From contig JABLWW010000014.1 in NCBI GenBank assembly GCA_013178295.1, positions 62,001 through 126,000 on the forward strand: DNA of 64,000 nt. The letters are read 5' to 3'. The notes beneath the pieces were generated by a model. The model had not been told where the DNA came from, did not search any database, and saw only the letters and a program-made list of their open reading frames with translations. Positions 48,839 through 58,215 of the stretch are shown piece after piece. The stretch's first letter is position 1. Each line of letters starts with the position of its first letter. The stretch comes from Anaerolineae bacterium. GTDB taxonomy: Bacteria > Chloroflexota > Anaerolineae > Anaerolineales > Anaerolineaceae. The translations under genes were made by a program, and so were the position numbers.

Positions 48839-51525
48839 GCGCGGCGCGCAGGCTTCTGCCTTCCTTTATGGAAGAATCGGATGGGGCGATCCTTCTGCTG
48901 GACGCGGCCGGGGGAGTGCTGGAGGGCAATGCCGCTGGAAGACGGCTGGCGGCTTGCCTGCTGTGCGGAGAGGGGGAGGGTGCGCGGCTTGCCGACCTGC
49001 TGCCGCAATGGGTGCAACAGGCACAGGGAGGGACGCTGCGGCGCACCTGCTGGTTGGAGGATGGGAAGGAACGCAGTTTTGAAGCCCGTCTCAGCTCTAT
49101 TTCCAAGCGCGGCACGGCACGCTGGATGCTGCTGCTGCACGACATCACCGATCTGACGCAGATGCAGGAAGACCTGCACCGCGAGCGCAGCCTGCTGCGC
49201 ACGGTGATTGATAACCTCCCCGATGCCATCTATGTCAAAGACCGCCAGGGGCGCAAAACGCTCGCCAACCCGGCGGATTTGCGCAACGCCGGACTGAGCG
49301 ACCCCGCCCAGGCGCTGGGCAAGACCGATATGGAGGTGTTTTCGCCCGATTTTGCCCGTCAGACACACGCCGACGACCAGGCGGTGATGCGCAGCGGCGA
49401 GCCGCTGCTGCGGCGCGAGGAGCTGCTCGTCAGACCCGACGGCCAACAGCGCTGGCTGCTCACCTCTAAAATCCCCCTGCGCGATGCGCACGGCGAGGTA
49501 ATCGGGCTGGTGGGCATCGGGCACGATATCACCGAGCGCAAACAGATGGAGCAGGCGCTGGGCGAAAGCGAAGCGCGCCTGCGGGCTATTTTTGAAAACA
49601 GCCCGATCGGCATCCTCACCACCGACGCCGACGGGCTGGTCACCGCCATCAACGCCGCCTACCTGCGTATCATCGGCGGCGAGGGGCGCGCCGATGCGAT
49701 TGTGGGCAAGGTCAAAATGCCCGAACTGGAGAGCATGAAAAGAGCCGGGGCGCAGCGTCTGTGGCGGCAGCTGTTTGAGCGGGCAAAGCCCTTCAAAGTC
49801 GAGCTGACCTTTGAGACCACCTTTGGCAAACGTCTGACAGCGGCTTACTCGGCTGTGCCGCTGTTGGACGAGAACGGACGCATTACCGGCAGCGTGGTGT
49901 GCATCGAAGACCTGAGCGAGTATTACCGCGCCCGCCAGACAGCCGAAGCCCTGCGCAGCGTGGCGGAGCAGCGCGCCGCCGAAGCCGAAACCCTGCGGCT
50001 GGCGGGCGCGGCGGTGGCTTCCAGCCTCAACGCCGAGGAAATCATCCACCGCATCCTTGAGCATCTGCAGCGTGTCGTCCCCTATTACAGCGCCACTGTC
50101 CAGCTGGTGCGCGGCGAAGAGGTGGAGGTGGTGGGGGCGCACGGCGTGGAAGCGCATGTGCTGCTGGGCAAACGGTTTTCGATCTCCTCTGGCACGCCCA
50201 ACGCCGAAATTTACCGCCAAAAATGCCCTCTGCTGGTCACAGACCCCGCTGGACGTTACCCGAACTTTGACCTGCCCGACTATCACTCGATGGCGGAGTG
50301 GCTGGGCGTGCCGCTCGTCTTTCAGGGGCGTGTGCTGGGGATTCTGGCGCTCGATTCGCCCTTGCCGGGCTATTTCAGTGAGCAGCGCATCCGTCTGGCG
50401 TGCGCCTTTGCCGACCAGGCTGCCATTGCGCTCGAAAACGCCCGCCTGTATGCTGAAGCCCAGCGCAGTGCCACCGAACAGTCCATTCTCAATGAAATCA
50501 GCCGCTCGATCTCGTCTAAGCTCAAGCTGGAAGAACTGCTGGAGGTGGTCTATGCGCAGGTCAACCGCTTTATCCCGGCGCGCAACTTTTTTGTGGCGCG
50601 CTACGATGCCGCCGCCGACGAGTGGTACACCATCTTTGCCCGCGCAGAGCGCGACTCTATTGCCGCGTTGCAGCAGCGCTATCCCTCTGACGAGGGCGTC
50701 ACCGGCTATATCATCCAGACGCGTACCCCGCTGCTGTTCATCAGCACCGACGACTATCAGGCATACCTCGAACGTACCGGGCGATCCTTTATAGGGATTG
50801 TCCCCAAATCCTGGATGGGCGTCCCGCTGATTGCCTCTGACCAGGTGGTGGGGGTGATGGCGACCCAGAATTACGAGCGCGAAAACTTTTACACCTTGCA
50901 GGATTTTGACTTCTTCAAGACCATCGCTGCCCAGATCGCGGTTGCCTTCGAAAATGCTTATCTTTTTACCCGCATGGAAGAGCTGGCAGATACCGACGCT
51001 CTGACGGGGATTTTCAACCGGCGCAAATTCTTTGCCGAAGCCGAACGAGAAGTCCAGCGCGTCCTGCGCTATCACGGCATGCTGGCAGTGGTCATGTTTG
51101 ACCTGGATCATTTCAAGCAGGTCAATGACCGCTACGGTCATGCCGAGGGCGACCGCGTGCTGCGGGCGGTGGCGCGCTGCTGCAACGAGGTGCTGCGCAA
51201 GACAGATATCTTTGGGCGTTACGGCGGCGAGGAGTTTGTTGTGCTCATGCCCGATACGGGCGTGGGGGGTGCCCGCCAGGCTGCTGAACGGCTGCGCCAG
51301 CAGGTTGCCGCCATGGGGATGCCCACCCCGCAGGGCGAAGTGCAGGTGACCGCCAGCTTTGGCGTGGCTGTGCTGGGCGGTGAATGCCAGACGCTGGATG
51401 CCTTGCTGGTCAATGCCGACCAGGCGATGCTGCAAGCCAAGCGCATGGGGCGCAACCGCGTCCGGGTGTATACGCCGGGCATGGCCGCAGACGACGCAGA
51501 GGGTTCACAGATGGCGCAGATGTAG
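48835..51525 (+). CDS. PAS/GAF-regulated diguanylate cyclase
   Basis: 896 residues, cytosolic. Three PAS domains (about 10-110, 115-245, 250-370), two GAF domains (about 395-560 and 570-735) and a C-terminal GGDEF domain. The latter is complete: DALTGIFNRRKF, MFDLDHFKQVNDRYGH and the active-site loop RYGGEEF, so it should make cyclic-di-GMP from GTP. The start at GTG 48835 has GGAGGG 4 nt upstream and overlaps the kinase stop. It has no membrane helix, so its cues are probably small molecules or redox or gas signals bound in PAS/GAF. Confidence 0.92.
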   Translation: MSAARRLLPSFMEESDGAILLLDAAGGVLEGNAAGRRLAACLLCGEGEGARLADLLPQWVQQAQGGTLRRTCWLEDGKERSFEARLSSISKRGTARWMLLLHDITDLTQMQEDLHRERSLLRTVIDNLPDAIYVKDRQGRKTLANPADLRNAGLSDPAQALGKTDMEVFSPDFARQTHADDQAVMRSGEPLLRREELLVRPDGQQRWLLTSKIPLRDAHGEVIGLVGIGHDITERKQMEQALGESEARLRAIFENSPIGILTTDADGLVTAINAAYLRIIGGEGRADAIVGKVKMPELESMKRAGAQRLWRQLFERAKPFKVELTFETTFGKRLTAAYSAVPLLDENGRITGSVVCIEDLSEYYRARQTAEALRSVAEQRAAEAETLRLAGAAVASSLNAEEIIHRILEHLQRVVPYYSATVQLVRGEEVEVVGAHGVEAHVLLGKRFSISSGTPNAEIYRQKCPLLVTDPAGRYPNFDLPDYHSMAEWLGVPLVFQGRVLGILALDSPLPGYFSEQRIRLACAFADQAAIALENARLYAEAQRSATEQSILNEISRSISSKLKLEELLEVVYAQVNRFIPARNFFVARYDAAADEWYTIFARAERDSIAALQQRYPSDEGVTGYIIQTRTPLLFISTDDYQAYLERTGRSFIGIVPKSWMGVPLIASDQVVGVMATQNYERENFYTLQDFDFFKTIAAQIAVAFENAYLFTRMEELADTDALTGIFNRRKFFAEAEREVQRVLRYHGMLAVVMFDLDHFKQVNDRYGHAEGDRVLRAVARCCNEVLRKTDIFGRYGGEEFVVLMPDTGVGGARQAAERLRQQVAAMGMPTPQGEVQVTASFGVAVLGGECQTLDALLVNADQAMLQAKRMGRNRVRVYTPGMAADDAEGSQMAQM

Positions 51526-51550
51526 CGCAGTCGTTTGTCCGCATTTTTGG

Positions 51551-51599
51551 TTGACGGGGGGTGTGAAGGTTGCTATAATGTGAATGCACACGTGTGCAT
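51551..51599 (+). promoter_or_regulatory. Promoter and perfect palindromic operator of the LacI-family gene
   Basis: TTGACG (51551-51556), 17 bp, TATAAT (51574-51579). Directly downstream lies ATGCACACGTGTGCAT (51584-51599), a perfect 16-bp palindrome over the transcription start. This is the expected place for LacI-type autorepression. Confidence 0.85.
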
Positions 51600-51612
51600 C
51601 AAGGAGACTGCC

Positions 51613-52644
51613 ATGCCGGTAACCATCAAGGATATCGCCAGAAAAGCGGGTGTCTCGCACGCCACCGTTTCGCGCGCTCTCAACGGCAGTCCGCTGATCT
51701 CGCAAGAGACCACGCTTGCCATCCGCAAGCTGGCGGAGGAGATGGGTTACCTGCCCAGCGCCGCGGCGCGCGGGCTGAAGACCAGCCGCTCGCATGTGCT
51801 GGGGGTGATCGTCAGCCGCATCGGCAACCCCTATTTTGGCGAGATTGTTCAGGGGATCGAGGATGCCCTCAAGGGCACAGCCTACAGCATCTTTGTCGCT
51901 TCTTCGCATCTGGATGCCGCTGTTGAGGAGAATATCGTGCGGGCGTTTGGTGAGCATCGCGTGGACGGTGTCATCGTGGCAACTGCCTCCTTTAGCCGCA
52001 GCCAGGTGCACCTGCTGCGCCGTTACGGCATTCCCATTGTTGCCATCAATTCCTCCTCACCGCAGGATTACCGCTTTTGCATTGCTCATGATGATGTCTA
52101 TGGCGCCCGGCAGGTAGCCCGTCATCTGATTGCGCTGGGACACCGCCGCATTGCCTATATCGGCAACATGCGCGCCGCGCAGATCAACCATGACCGCATT
52201 GTGGGCTTCAAACAGGAGATGGAGAGCGCCGGGATTGCGCTGGATGCCAATCTGATGATCAATCTGCAGTGGAGCGAGATCGAGAACGGCGTGGAGGGAA
52301 TGACCACCCTGATGAGGCGCAAAGACAGACCCACCGCCGTTTTCTGTTTCAACGACCTGATTGCCATTGGCGCATTGCAGGTGGCGCAGCGCATGGGCAT
52401 TCGCGTGCCGCAGGAGATTTCCATCACTGGTTTTGACAACATCACCTACTCTGCCTATACTCTTCCGGCGCTGACCACCTTTGACCAGCCCAAACGGCTG
52501 ATTGGCGCCGAGGCGGCTGGTATGCTGCTGGATTTGATCAACCGCCGCGGCAGTGGCGGGGACGATGAGCGGGCGGCGCCCGCCGCGCGGCTGCTGCGCG
52601 GCAAACTGCTGGTACGCGAGTCCACTGCCCGCTGTATGTCTTAG
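51613..52644 (+). CDS. LacI family transcriptional regulator
   Basis: 343 residues. The N-terminal HTH (VTIKDIARKAGVSHATVSRA) is followed by the hinge helix (AAARGLKTS) and a periplasmic-binding-protein-like effector domain (VLGVIVSRIGNPYFGEIVQG, VDGVIVATA, PTAVFCFNDLIAIGAL, ISITGFDNI). AAGGAG precedes the ATG. It has its own promoter with a perfect operator. No catabolic genes are adjacent: the upstream gene is a cyclase and the downstream gene is convergent, overlapping it by 4 nt. Its targets may therefore be elsewhere. Confidence 0.95.
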   Translation: MPVTIKDIARKAGVSHATVSRALNGSPLISQETTLAIRKLAEEMGYLPSAAARGLKTSRSHVLGVIVSRIGNPYFGEIVQGIEDALKGTAYSIFVASSHLDAAVEENIVRAFGEHRVDGVIVATASFSRSQVHLLRRYGIPIVAINSSSPQDYRFCIAHDDVYGARQVARHLIALGHRRIAYIGNMRAAQINHDRIVGFKQEMESAGIALDANLMINLQWSEIENGVEGMTTLMRRKDRPTAVFCFNDLIAIGALQVAQRMGIRVPQEISITGFDNITYSAYTLPALTTFDQPKRLIGAEAAGMLLDLINRRGSGGDDERAAPAARLLRGKLLVRESTARCMS

Positions 52645-55600
52645 TATCTGCCGATCTCGGAGGGATTCTCCTCCTCGCTGGGGCGCTCGAGCGGGAACCA
52701 CAGGGTGAAAGTACTGCCCATGCCCTCCTGACTGTGGACTTCGATCTCGCCGCCGTGCAGCCGCACAATTCCAGCGACAATCGAAAGCCCCAGCCCGGTG
52801 CCCTTGCCCACCTCTTTGGTGGTGAAGAAGGGGTCAAAGATGCGCTTTTGCATGGCAGGCGGGATGCCGCTGCCCTGATCGCTGACTTCCAGCGCCACGC
52901 GGCGGTGTTCGCCGTCGAAACGGGTGCGGATGACGATCTGTCCGCCGCCGGGCATGGCGTCGCGGGCGTTGGTCAGCAGGTTGATCAGCGCCTGCGAAAT
53001 CTGGTTGCGGTCGCAGTACAGGTCGGGCAGGTCGGGCGTCAGTTCGGTGAGGACAAAGACGCTGCTCCAGCTGCGCAGCTGATGCTCGATCAGCAGCAGC
53101 GTATCGTGGACGATGTGATTGAGGTCGTGGGTGTCGAACTTCTGCGAGGAGGGGTGGGCATAAGCCAGCAGTGAGCGGACGATTTCCGCCACGCTCCAGG
53201 CGCTGCGGTGGACGTTTTCGAGCTTGGCTTGCAGCCGCGCCGCATCGGGCAGGTTGCCTGCGGAAATCTGGCGGATGAGGTTTTCGCTGGTGCCGGTGAT
53301 GATTTGCAGCGGGGAGTTGATCTCGTGGGCGATGCCAGCCGCCAGCGTGCCCAGGGCGGCCATCTTCTCGTTGGCGAGCATGGCTTCCTGCAGCTGTTTG
53401 CGCTCGGTGATGTCGGTCAGGGTGGCATAGACCTGATGCGGGCGCTCTTCGTCGGGGCGGAAGAGCGGGATGGCGTCAATCAGAACCCAGCGGTATGCGC
53501 CTTCGCGGGGGTTGAAGACGCCCATGGTCACGCCGAGCACAGGGCTGCCGCTGCGCAGGGCAAGGGCGCTGGGGTGCTCTTCAGGGGCAAATGGGCTGCC
53601 GTCCTCGTGGATGGCGCGCCAGCGTGGGTCGGTCATGGTGTGGGTTGACATCTCCTCCTGCGTCAGCCCAAGGATGCGCAGCGCGGCCGGGTTGGCGGAG
53701 AGGATGCGCCCCTCACCGTCGCCGTAGAGCACGCCCTGTACCATGGTTTCATACAGTGTGCGGTAGCGCTGTTCGCTTTCGGCAAGTGCTTCGAGGGTGC
53801 GTTTCTGCTCGGTGATGTCGCGGGCGGCGGCGTAGATGCTCTTGCCGTGCGGGAAGGAGCGCCACTCCAGCCAGCGGTAACTGCCGTCTTTGCAGCGGTA
53901 GCGGTTGATAAAACTGGGAATTTCGCTCTGCTGATCAAGAGCGGCGACTGCCTCCAGCGTGGCGGGCAGATCGTCGGGGTGAACAAAGTCCACAAAGCGT
54001 TTGCCCTCCAGCTCATTCAGCGGGTAGCCAAGCACCCGCTCCCACTCGCGGTTGAGCTTGCGGAAGTAGCCGTCGGTATCGGCGATGCACAGCAGATAGA
54101 GCGAGGAGGCGAAAAAGCGCTCGATTTCCTCGTTTTTCTCGCGCAGCGCTTCGAGCGTGGCGCGCTGCTCGGTGATATCCATGGCGGCGGCGTAGATGCG
54201 CTCGCCGATCTGGTGCGAATGCCACGAAAGCCAGCGGTAGCTGCCGTCTTTGTGGCGGTAGCGGTTGACAAAACCGCGCAGCTCGCCCTCGCGCTGCATG
54301 ACCTCGATGACCTTGAGCGTCTCTTCCAGGTCATCGGGGTGGAGGAATTCCAGGTCTTGATGCCCGATCAGTTCGTCCAGCCGCCAGCCGAGCACCCGCT
54401 CCCACTCGCGGTTGAGGCGCAGGAAGATGCCGTCCACCGTGAGGATTGCCAGCAGGTCAAGGGCGGCGTTGAAAAAGCCTTCCAGCTCCTCACTGGTGCG
54501 GCGCAGGGCTTCTTCGGCGTGTTTGCGCTCGGTGATGTCGGTGATGGTGGCGCCGATCAGCGGCGGGGCGCCGGGGCGCTCGATGCGGAATTTGCGCGTC
54601 TCAAAGATGTATTCTTTGCCGTCCAGCGCCTTCCAGGTCTCTTCATATTGGATAAAGCCCTCTTCCAGCGCCTGGCGGTCTTTGGCGAGCATCTCCTCGG
54701 CAGTCTCGGGCGGGAAGGTCTCGTGCGGGGACTTGCCCAGCCAGTCTTCGGCGGGGAACATCTGGCGGAAAGCCTGGTTGACATAGATGGGACGCGACTC
54801 GTGGTCTTTGATCAGCACCAGGCTGGGGGCGTTGTCCATAAAGGCGCGCAGGCGCGCTTCGTTCTCGCGCAGGGCTTCTTCGGTCTGCATGCGGGCGGTG
54901 ATATCGCGGATGGCGGCGATGTGCACCGGGCGTCCGCGCAGTGTCAGGTGGCTGGCGGTGATCTCGACCGGGAAGACAGTGCCGTCCTTTTTGCGGTGGT
55001 AGCGCACGGGGATGGAGGTGAGACCGGTCAGCGTGGCACGGCGGGTTTCATCCGGCTGGGCGGAGAGGTCAACGTTGCGCAGCTGCAGCAGTTCGCGGCG
55101 GGTGTAGCCGTAGAGCGCCTCGGCTGCCAGGTTGGCGTCCAGGATCAGCCCGCTCTCGTTGTCAATGAGAAAGATGGCGTCCGACTCGGTGTTGAACAGC
55201 AGGCGGTAGCGCTCCTCGCTCTGGCGCAGCGTCTCTTCGGCAACGATCTGGGCGATCAGCCCGCCCAGCTGGCTTTCGGCGATGGCTTCGGCAAGCTTGC
55301 GTTCGTTGGCGGTGATGCGCTGGCGCGTGTGCGATGCCAGGTTGAGCAGGGCAATCACCCTGCCGCCGTACGCAATGGGGATGACCGCCAGCGTGCGGAT
55401 GCCCTCCTCACGCAGATCATCGAAGATGGGGGCGGGGAATTCCTCGGCGGGATGGTACATCATCTCGCCTCTGCGCACCAGCTGCGAGTGGAGCGACCCG
55501 CCTTCGTAGCGGGCAACGCGCTGCACAAACCCTTCGGAAAGCCCGTGGTGGGCAGCCAGTTCAAGCCCGCCGCCGATCGGGTCCACCAAATAGATGCCGC

Positions 55601-58124
55601 CGCTGTCAAACTCTTGCAGCTGGATGAGGATATCCAGCAGGGCTTGCAGGCTGGCGTGCAGCCCGGAGGCGCGCCGCAGGCTGATCGCCAGGTCGCGCTG
55701 CAGGTCGCGCAGACGTTCGGTGCGGCGCTGCTCGGTAACGTCAATGATGGTGTAAAGCACCTTGCGGTAGTCGTTTTCGCAGCCGGGGGCAACCCGCCAC
55801 AGCAGGCGCACGTCAAAAGGTTCGCCGCGGCGGTTGTAGTTGACCTTTTCCAGTTCACAGTAAGGTTTGCCCTCTGCCATAGTGGTCAGCGTGGTGAGGT
55901 TGGGTTCTTGCATGACGTCGCCGATGCTGTGGGTGAAGATTTCTTGCAGTTCCGCGAGCGTCTCGCAGGCGTAGAGCTGCAGGGCGGCTTTGTTGGCGGA
56001 GATCAGGCGCAAGCTGGTATAGGCGGTTTGCATTTCATCGGGGTGCTGGCGCATGTATGCGGCGATGTCTTCCACCCCCTCCGCCTGCAGACGTTTGAGG
56101 ATGGCAAACGCCTGGCTGTGATCCTGCTCCATGAGGGCGACCGGGGAATCTTCAAACAAACTGCGGTAGCGCCGCTCGCTTTCCTGCAGGGCAAGCTCTG
56201 CCTGGCGGTGCTGGGTGATGTCGAGGGCGGTCACGATGACCCTGTCGTAGGTCTGCTCACTGCCGGGCGCCACCTGCCATATCAGACGGATAAAGAGCAT
56301 CCTGCCGTCTTGCGTGTAGTTAACCCTTTCGCCCTCATAGCGCAGTTTGCCCTCGCCGATGGCAATCAATCCATCGGCGATGGTTTGGTCGTCGGCGCTG
56401 GCGGTATAGTGGGTAAAGCCGCGCCGCATGTCTTCGAGGTCGGCGTAACCGTAGAGCTGCAGGGCAGCGCGGTTGACGTCCAACACACGGATGGCGCAGT
56501 GGATCTGCTGCATCAGCTGCGGGTGGGCGTGCAGATGGGCGCGCAGGTCGCTGATGCCCTGTGCTTTGAGGTCTTCGAACATGGCTTTGGCAGCCGAGAA
56601 ATCCTCTTCGCTCATCGGGACGGGCGACTGCTCAAACAGCGTGCGGAAGCGCTGCTCGCTGACGCGCAGGGCGTCTTCGGCGCGTTTGCGTTCGGTGATG
56701 TCCAGGATGGTATTGATCACCTTGCCGTAGGTCTGCTCGTAGCCGGGGGCGACCTTCCAGATGAGCTGGATGATGCGCTCCTCGCCTTGGCGGGTGTAGT
56801 TGACCTTTTGCATTTCGTGGCGGATTGCGCCGCGGGCGAGGGCTGCCATGCTGACGATGGTGCCCTCATGCATGCCGCCAGCGGTGTACTCCATAAAGGC
56901 GCGCTGCATCTCCTCCAGGCTGTCATAGCCATAGAGCTGCAGGGCGGCGCGGTTGGCATCCACCAGGCGCACGGCGGCGTGCAGCTGACGCAGGATGTGC
57001 GGGTTGGCGCGCAGGTGGGCGGCGATGTCGTCCACGCCCTGCGCTTTGAGGTCTTCGAGCATGGCTTTGGTTGCCGAGTAGTCTTCTTCCGTCATGGCAA
57101 CCGGCGAATCGTCAAACAAACTGCGGTAGCGCTCCTCGCTCTGGCGCAGGGCGTCTTCGGCGCGTTTGCGCTCGGTGATGTCCATCAGGGTGACAATCAC
57201 CCGCTGATAGGGCTGCTGCGTGTTGGGAAGCTCCTGCCAGATGAGATGGATATAGATGGGTTCGCCCTGACGGTTGTAGTTGACCTTCCACTCCTCGTGG
57301 CGCGTCTCGCCGGCGGCGATGGTGATCATATCTTCTACCAGCAGGTTTGCATTGCCCGCACCGACAAAAGCGGCAAACTGGCGGTCGAGCTCGGCGGCGC
57401 TCTGGCAGTCGTAGAGCTGCAGGGCGGCTTTGTTGGCTTCGATGACACGCACGCTTTGCAGGGCGCGGGCGGCGTCTTCGGGGTGGGTTTGCAGATGGGC
57501 GCGCAGGTCGCTGATGCCTTCGGCTTGCAGCTGGCGCACCACCTGCGCCACGCCGGAGAGGTCTTCTTCCATGATGGGGATTGGCGAGTCGTCAAACAGG
57601 AGGCGGTAGCGCTGTTCGCTTTCCTGCAGGGCGCACAGGGCTTCTTCGTGTTCCTCCACCTGCTGTTCAAGTTCTTGGGTGAGGGTCTGCAGGCGTTCGG
57701 TGCGCTCGGCGATGCGCGCCTCGAGGTTTTGCTGTTCGCTTCTCAGCCGCTCCGTCATGGCGTTGAAGGCGTGCGTGATCTGACGCAGTTCCTCGGCATG
57801 TGGCAGGGGGAGGGGCTGATCGGGCAGTGCGCCGCCGCTGGCGGTCTGCATGGCGCGCTGCGTAATGGCTTGCAGCGGCTGATAGACCAGCTTGTGGGCG
57901 AGAAAGATGAGCAGGGAGAAGACGAACAGCAGGGGGACAGCCACCCACAGCACCACCTGCTGGATAAACGGCTGGTGCAGTTCGGCATGGCGCAGAATCT
58001 CGGGGTGTCCGGTGAGGTGGCGGTCGAGGACAATCAGCACCGAGAGCAGCACTACCCCCAGCGCCAGGAGCAGGGTGATAGGGATAATGACCTGCAGTCG
58101 GATGGTTTGAAAGCGCTTGAACAA
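52641..58124 (-). CDS. Giant membrane-bound PAS/GAF histidine kinase with four tandem variant-PAS modules
   Basis: 1827 residues. Two N-terminal helices (11-33, 58-78) flank a short outer loop; a HAMP-like segment and coiled coil lead to residue 168. Then come four PAS-like modules of 160 residues each (about 169-808), every one with an atypical insertion (for example EEDFSAAKAMFEDLKAQGIS) followed by a VRVIEANKAALQLYD-like strand. Next are a GAF domain (about 820-980), five ordinary PAS domains (about 995-1590), a HisKA domain (AAGIAHEINSPLQII) and an HATPase (LTNARDAM, DQGSGI, GTGLGLS). No receiver is present. Its stop codon overlaps that of the convergent LacI gene. The 480-bp DNA periodicity shows recent internal duplication. 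Confidence 0.92.
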   Translation of the reverse strand: MFKRFQTIRLQVIIPITLLLALGVVLLSVLIVLDRHLTGHPEILRHAELHQPFIQQVVLWVAVPLLFVFSLLIFLAHKLVYQPLQAITQRAMQTASGGALPDQPLPLPHAEELRQITHAFNAMTERLRSEQQNLEARIAERTERLQTLTQELEQQVEEHEEALCALQESEQRYRLLFDDSPIPIMEEDLSGVAQVVRQLQAEGISDLRAHLQTHPEDAARALQSVRVIEANKAALQLYDCQSAAELDRQFAAFVGAGNANLLVEDMITIAAGETRHEEWKVNYNRQGEPIYIHLIWQELPNTQQPYQRVIVTLMDITERKRAEDALRQSEERYRSLFDDSPVAMTEEDYSATKAMLEDLKAQGVDDIAAHLRANPHILRQLHAAVRLVDANRAALQLYGYDSLEEMQRAFMEYTAGGMHEGTIVSMAALARGAIRHEMQKVNYTRQGEERIIQLIWKVAPGYEQTYGKVINTILDITERKRAEDALRVSEQRFRTLFEQSPVPMSEEDFSAAKAMFEDLKAQGISDLRAHLHAHPQLMQQIHCAIRVLDVNRAALQLYGYADLEDMRRGFTHYTASADDQTIADGLIAIGEGKLRYEGERVNYTQDGRMLFIRLIWQVAPGSEQTYDRVIVTALDITQHRQAELALQESERRYRSLFEDSPVALMEQDHSQAFAILKRLQAEGVEDIAAYMRQHPDEMQTAYTSLRLISANKAALQLYACETLAELQEIFTHSIGDVMQEPNLTTLTTMAEGKPYCELEKVNYNRRGEPFDVRLLWRVAPGCENDYRKVLYTIIDVTEQRRTERLRDLQRDLAISLRRASGLHASLQALLDILIQLQEFDSGGIYLVDPIGGGLELAAHHGLSEGFVQRVARYEGGSLHSQLVRRGEMMYHPAEEFPAPIFDDLREEGIRTLAVIPIAYGGRVIALLNLASHTRQRITANERKLAEAIAESQLGGLIAQIVAEETLRQSEERYRLLFNTESDAIFLIDNESGLILDANLAAEALYGYTRRELLQLRNVDLSAQPDETRRATLTGLTSIPVRYHRKKDGTVFPVEITASHLTLRGRPVHIAAIRDITARMQTEEALRENEARLRAFMDNAPSLVLIKDHESRPIYVNQAFRQMFPAEDWLGKSPHETFPPETAEEMLAKDRQALEEGFIQYEETWKALDGKEYIFETRKFRIERPGAPPLIGATITDITERKHAEEALRRTSEELEGFFNAALDLLAILTVDGIFLRLNREWERVLGWRLDELIGHQDLEFLHPDDLEETLKVIEVMQREGELRGFVNRYRHKDGSYRWLSWHSHQIGERIYAAAMDITEQRATLEALREKNEEIERFFASSLYLLCIADTDGYFRKLNREWERVLGYPLNELEGKRFVDFVHPDDLPATLEAVAALDQQSEIPSFINRYRCKDGSYRWLEWRSFPHGKSIYAAARDITEQKRTLEALAESEQRYRTLYETMVQGVLYGDGEGRILSANPAALRILGLTQEEMSTHTMTDPRWRAIHEDGSPFAPEEHPSALALRSGSPVLGVTMGVFNPREGAYRWVLIDAIPLFRPDEERPHQVYATLTDITERKQLQEAMLANEKMAALGTLAAGIAHEINSPLQIITGTSENLIRQISAGNLPDAARLQAKLENVHRSAWSVAEIVRSLLAYAHPSSQKFDTHDLNHIVHDTLLLIEHQLRSWSSVFVLTELTPDLPDLYCDRNQISQALINLLTNARDAMPGGGQIVIRTRFDGEHRRVALEVSDQGSGIPPAMQKRIFDPFFTTKEVGKGTGLGLSIVAGIVRLHGGEIEVHSQEGMGSTFTLWFPLERPSEEENPSEIGRY
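55740..57630 (-). repeat. Four tandem 480-bp coding repeats
   Basis: Within the giant kinase gene the string tagagctgcagggcg recurs with ends at matching phase near 57414, 56934, 56454 and 55974, each exactly 480 bp apart. Other shared landmarks (tcaaacaaactgcggtagcg-like) repeat at the same distance. No indels are needed to align the units. Boundaries are approximate. Confidence 0.85.
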
Positions 58125-58215
58125 AAGAGCAGCCCGTCCCGCAAAAGAGGATCTGTTTTTTTTTATTGTAGTATGAAATAGAAGAAAAAGCTATGCCGTC
58201 GGCGCGGCTGTTTTT

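Noticed and set aside
48763-51435. An 890-codon open frame on the - strand opposite the diguanylate cyclase
   Set aside because: Antisense shadow: the sense strand encodes a complete PAS-GAF-GGDEF protein with an intact active-site loop; the antisense product has no recognisable motif and no ribosome binding site.
53847-58181. A 1444-codon open frame on the + strand opposite the giant kinase gene
   Set aside because: It is antisense to a gene with clear PAS, GAF and kinase domains. Its translation shows low-complexity Val/Gly/Ala/Gln bias and no domain. High GC at third positions and repeated modules keep the opposite frame free of stops.
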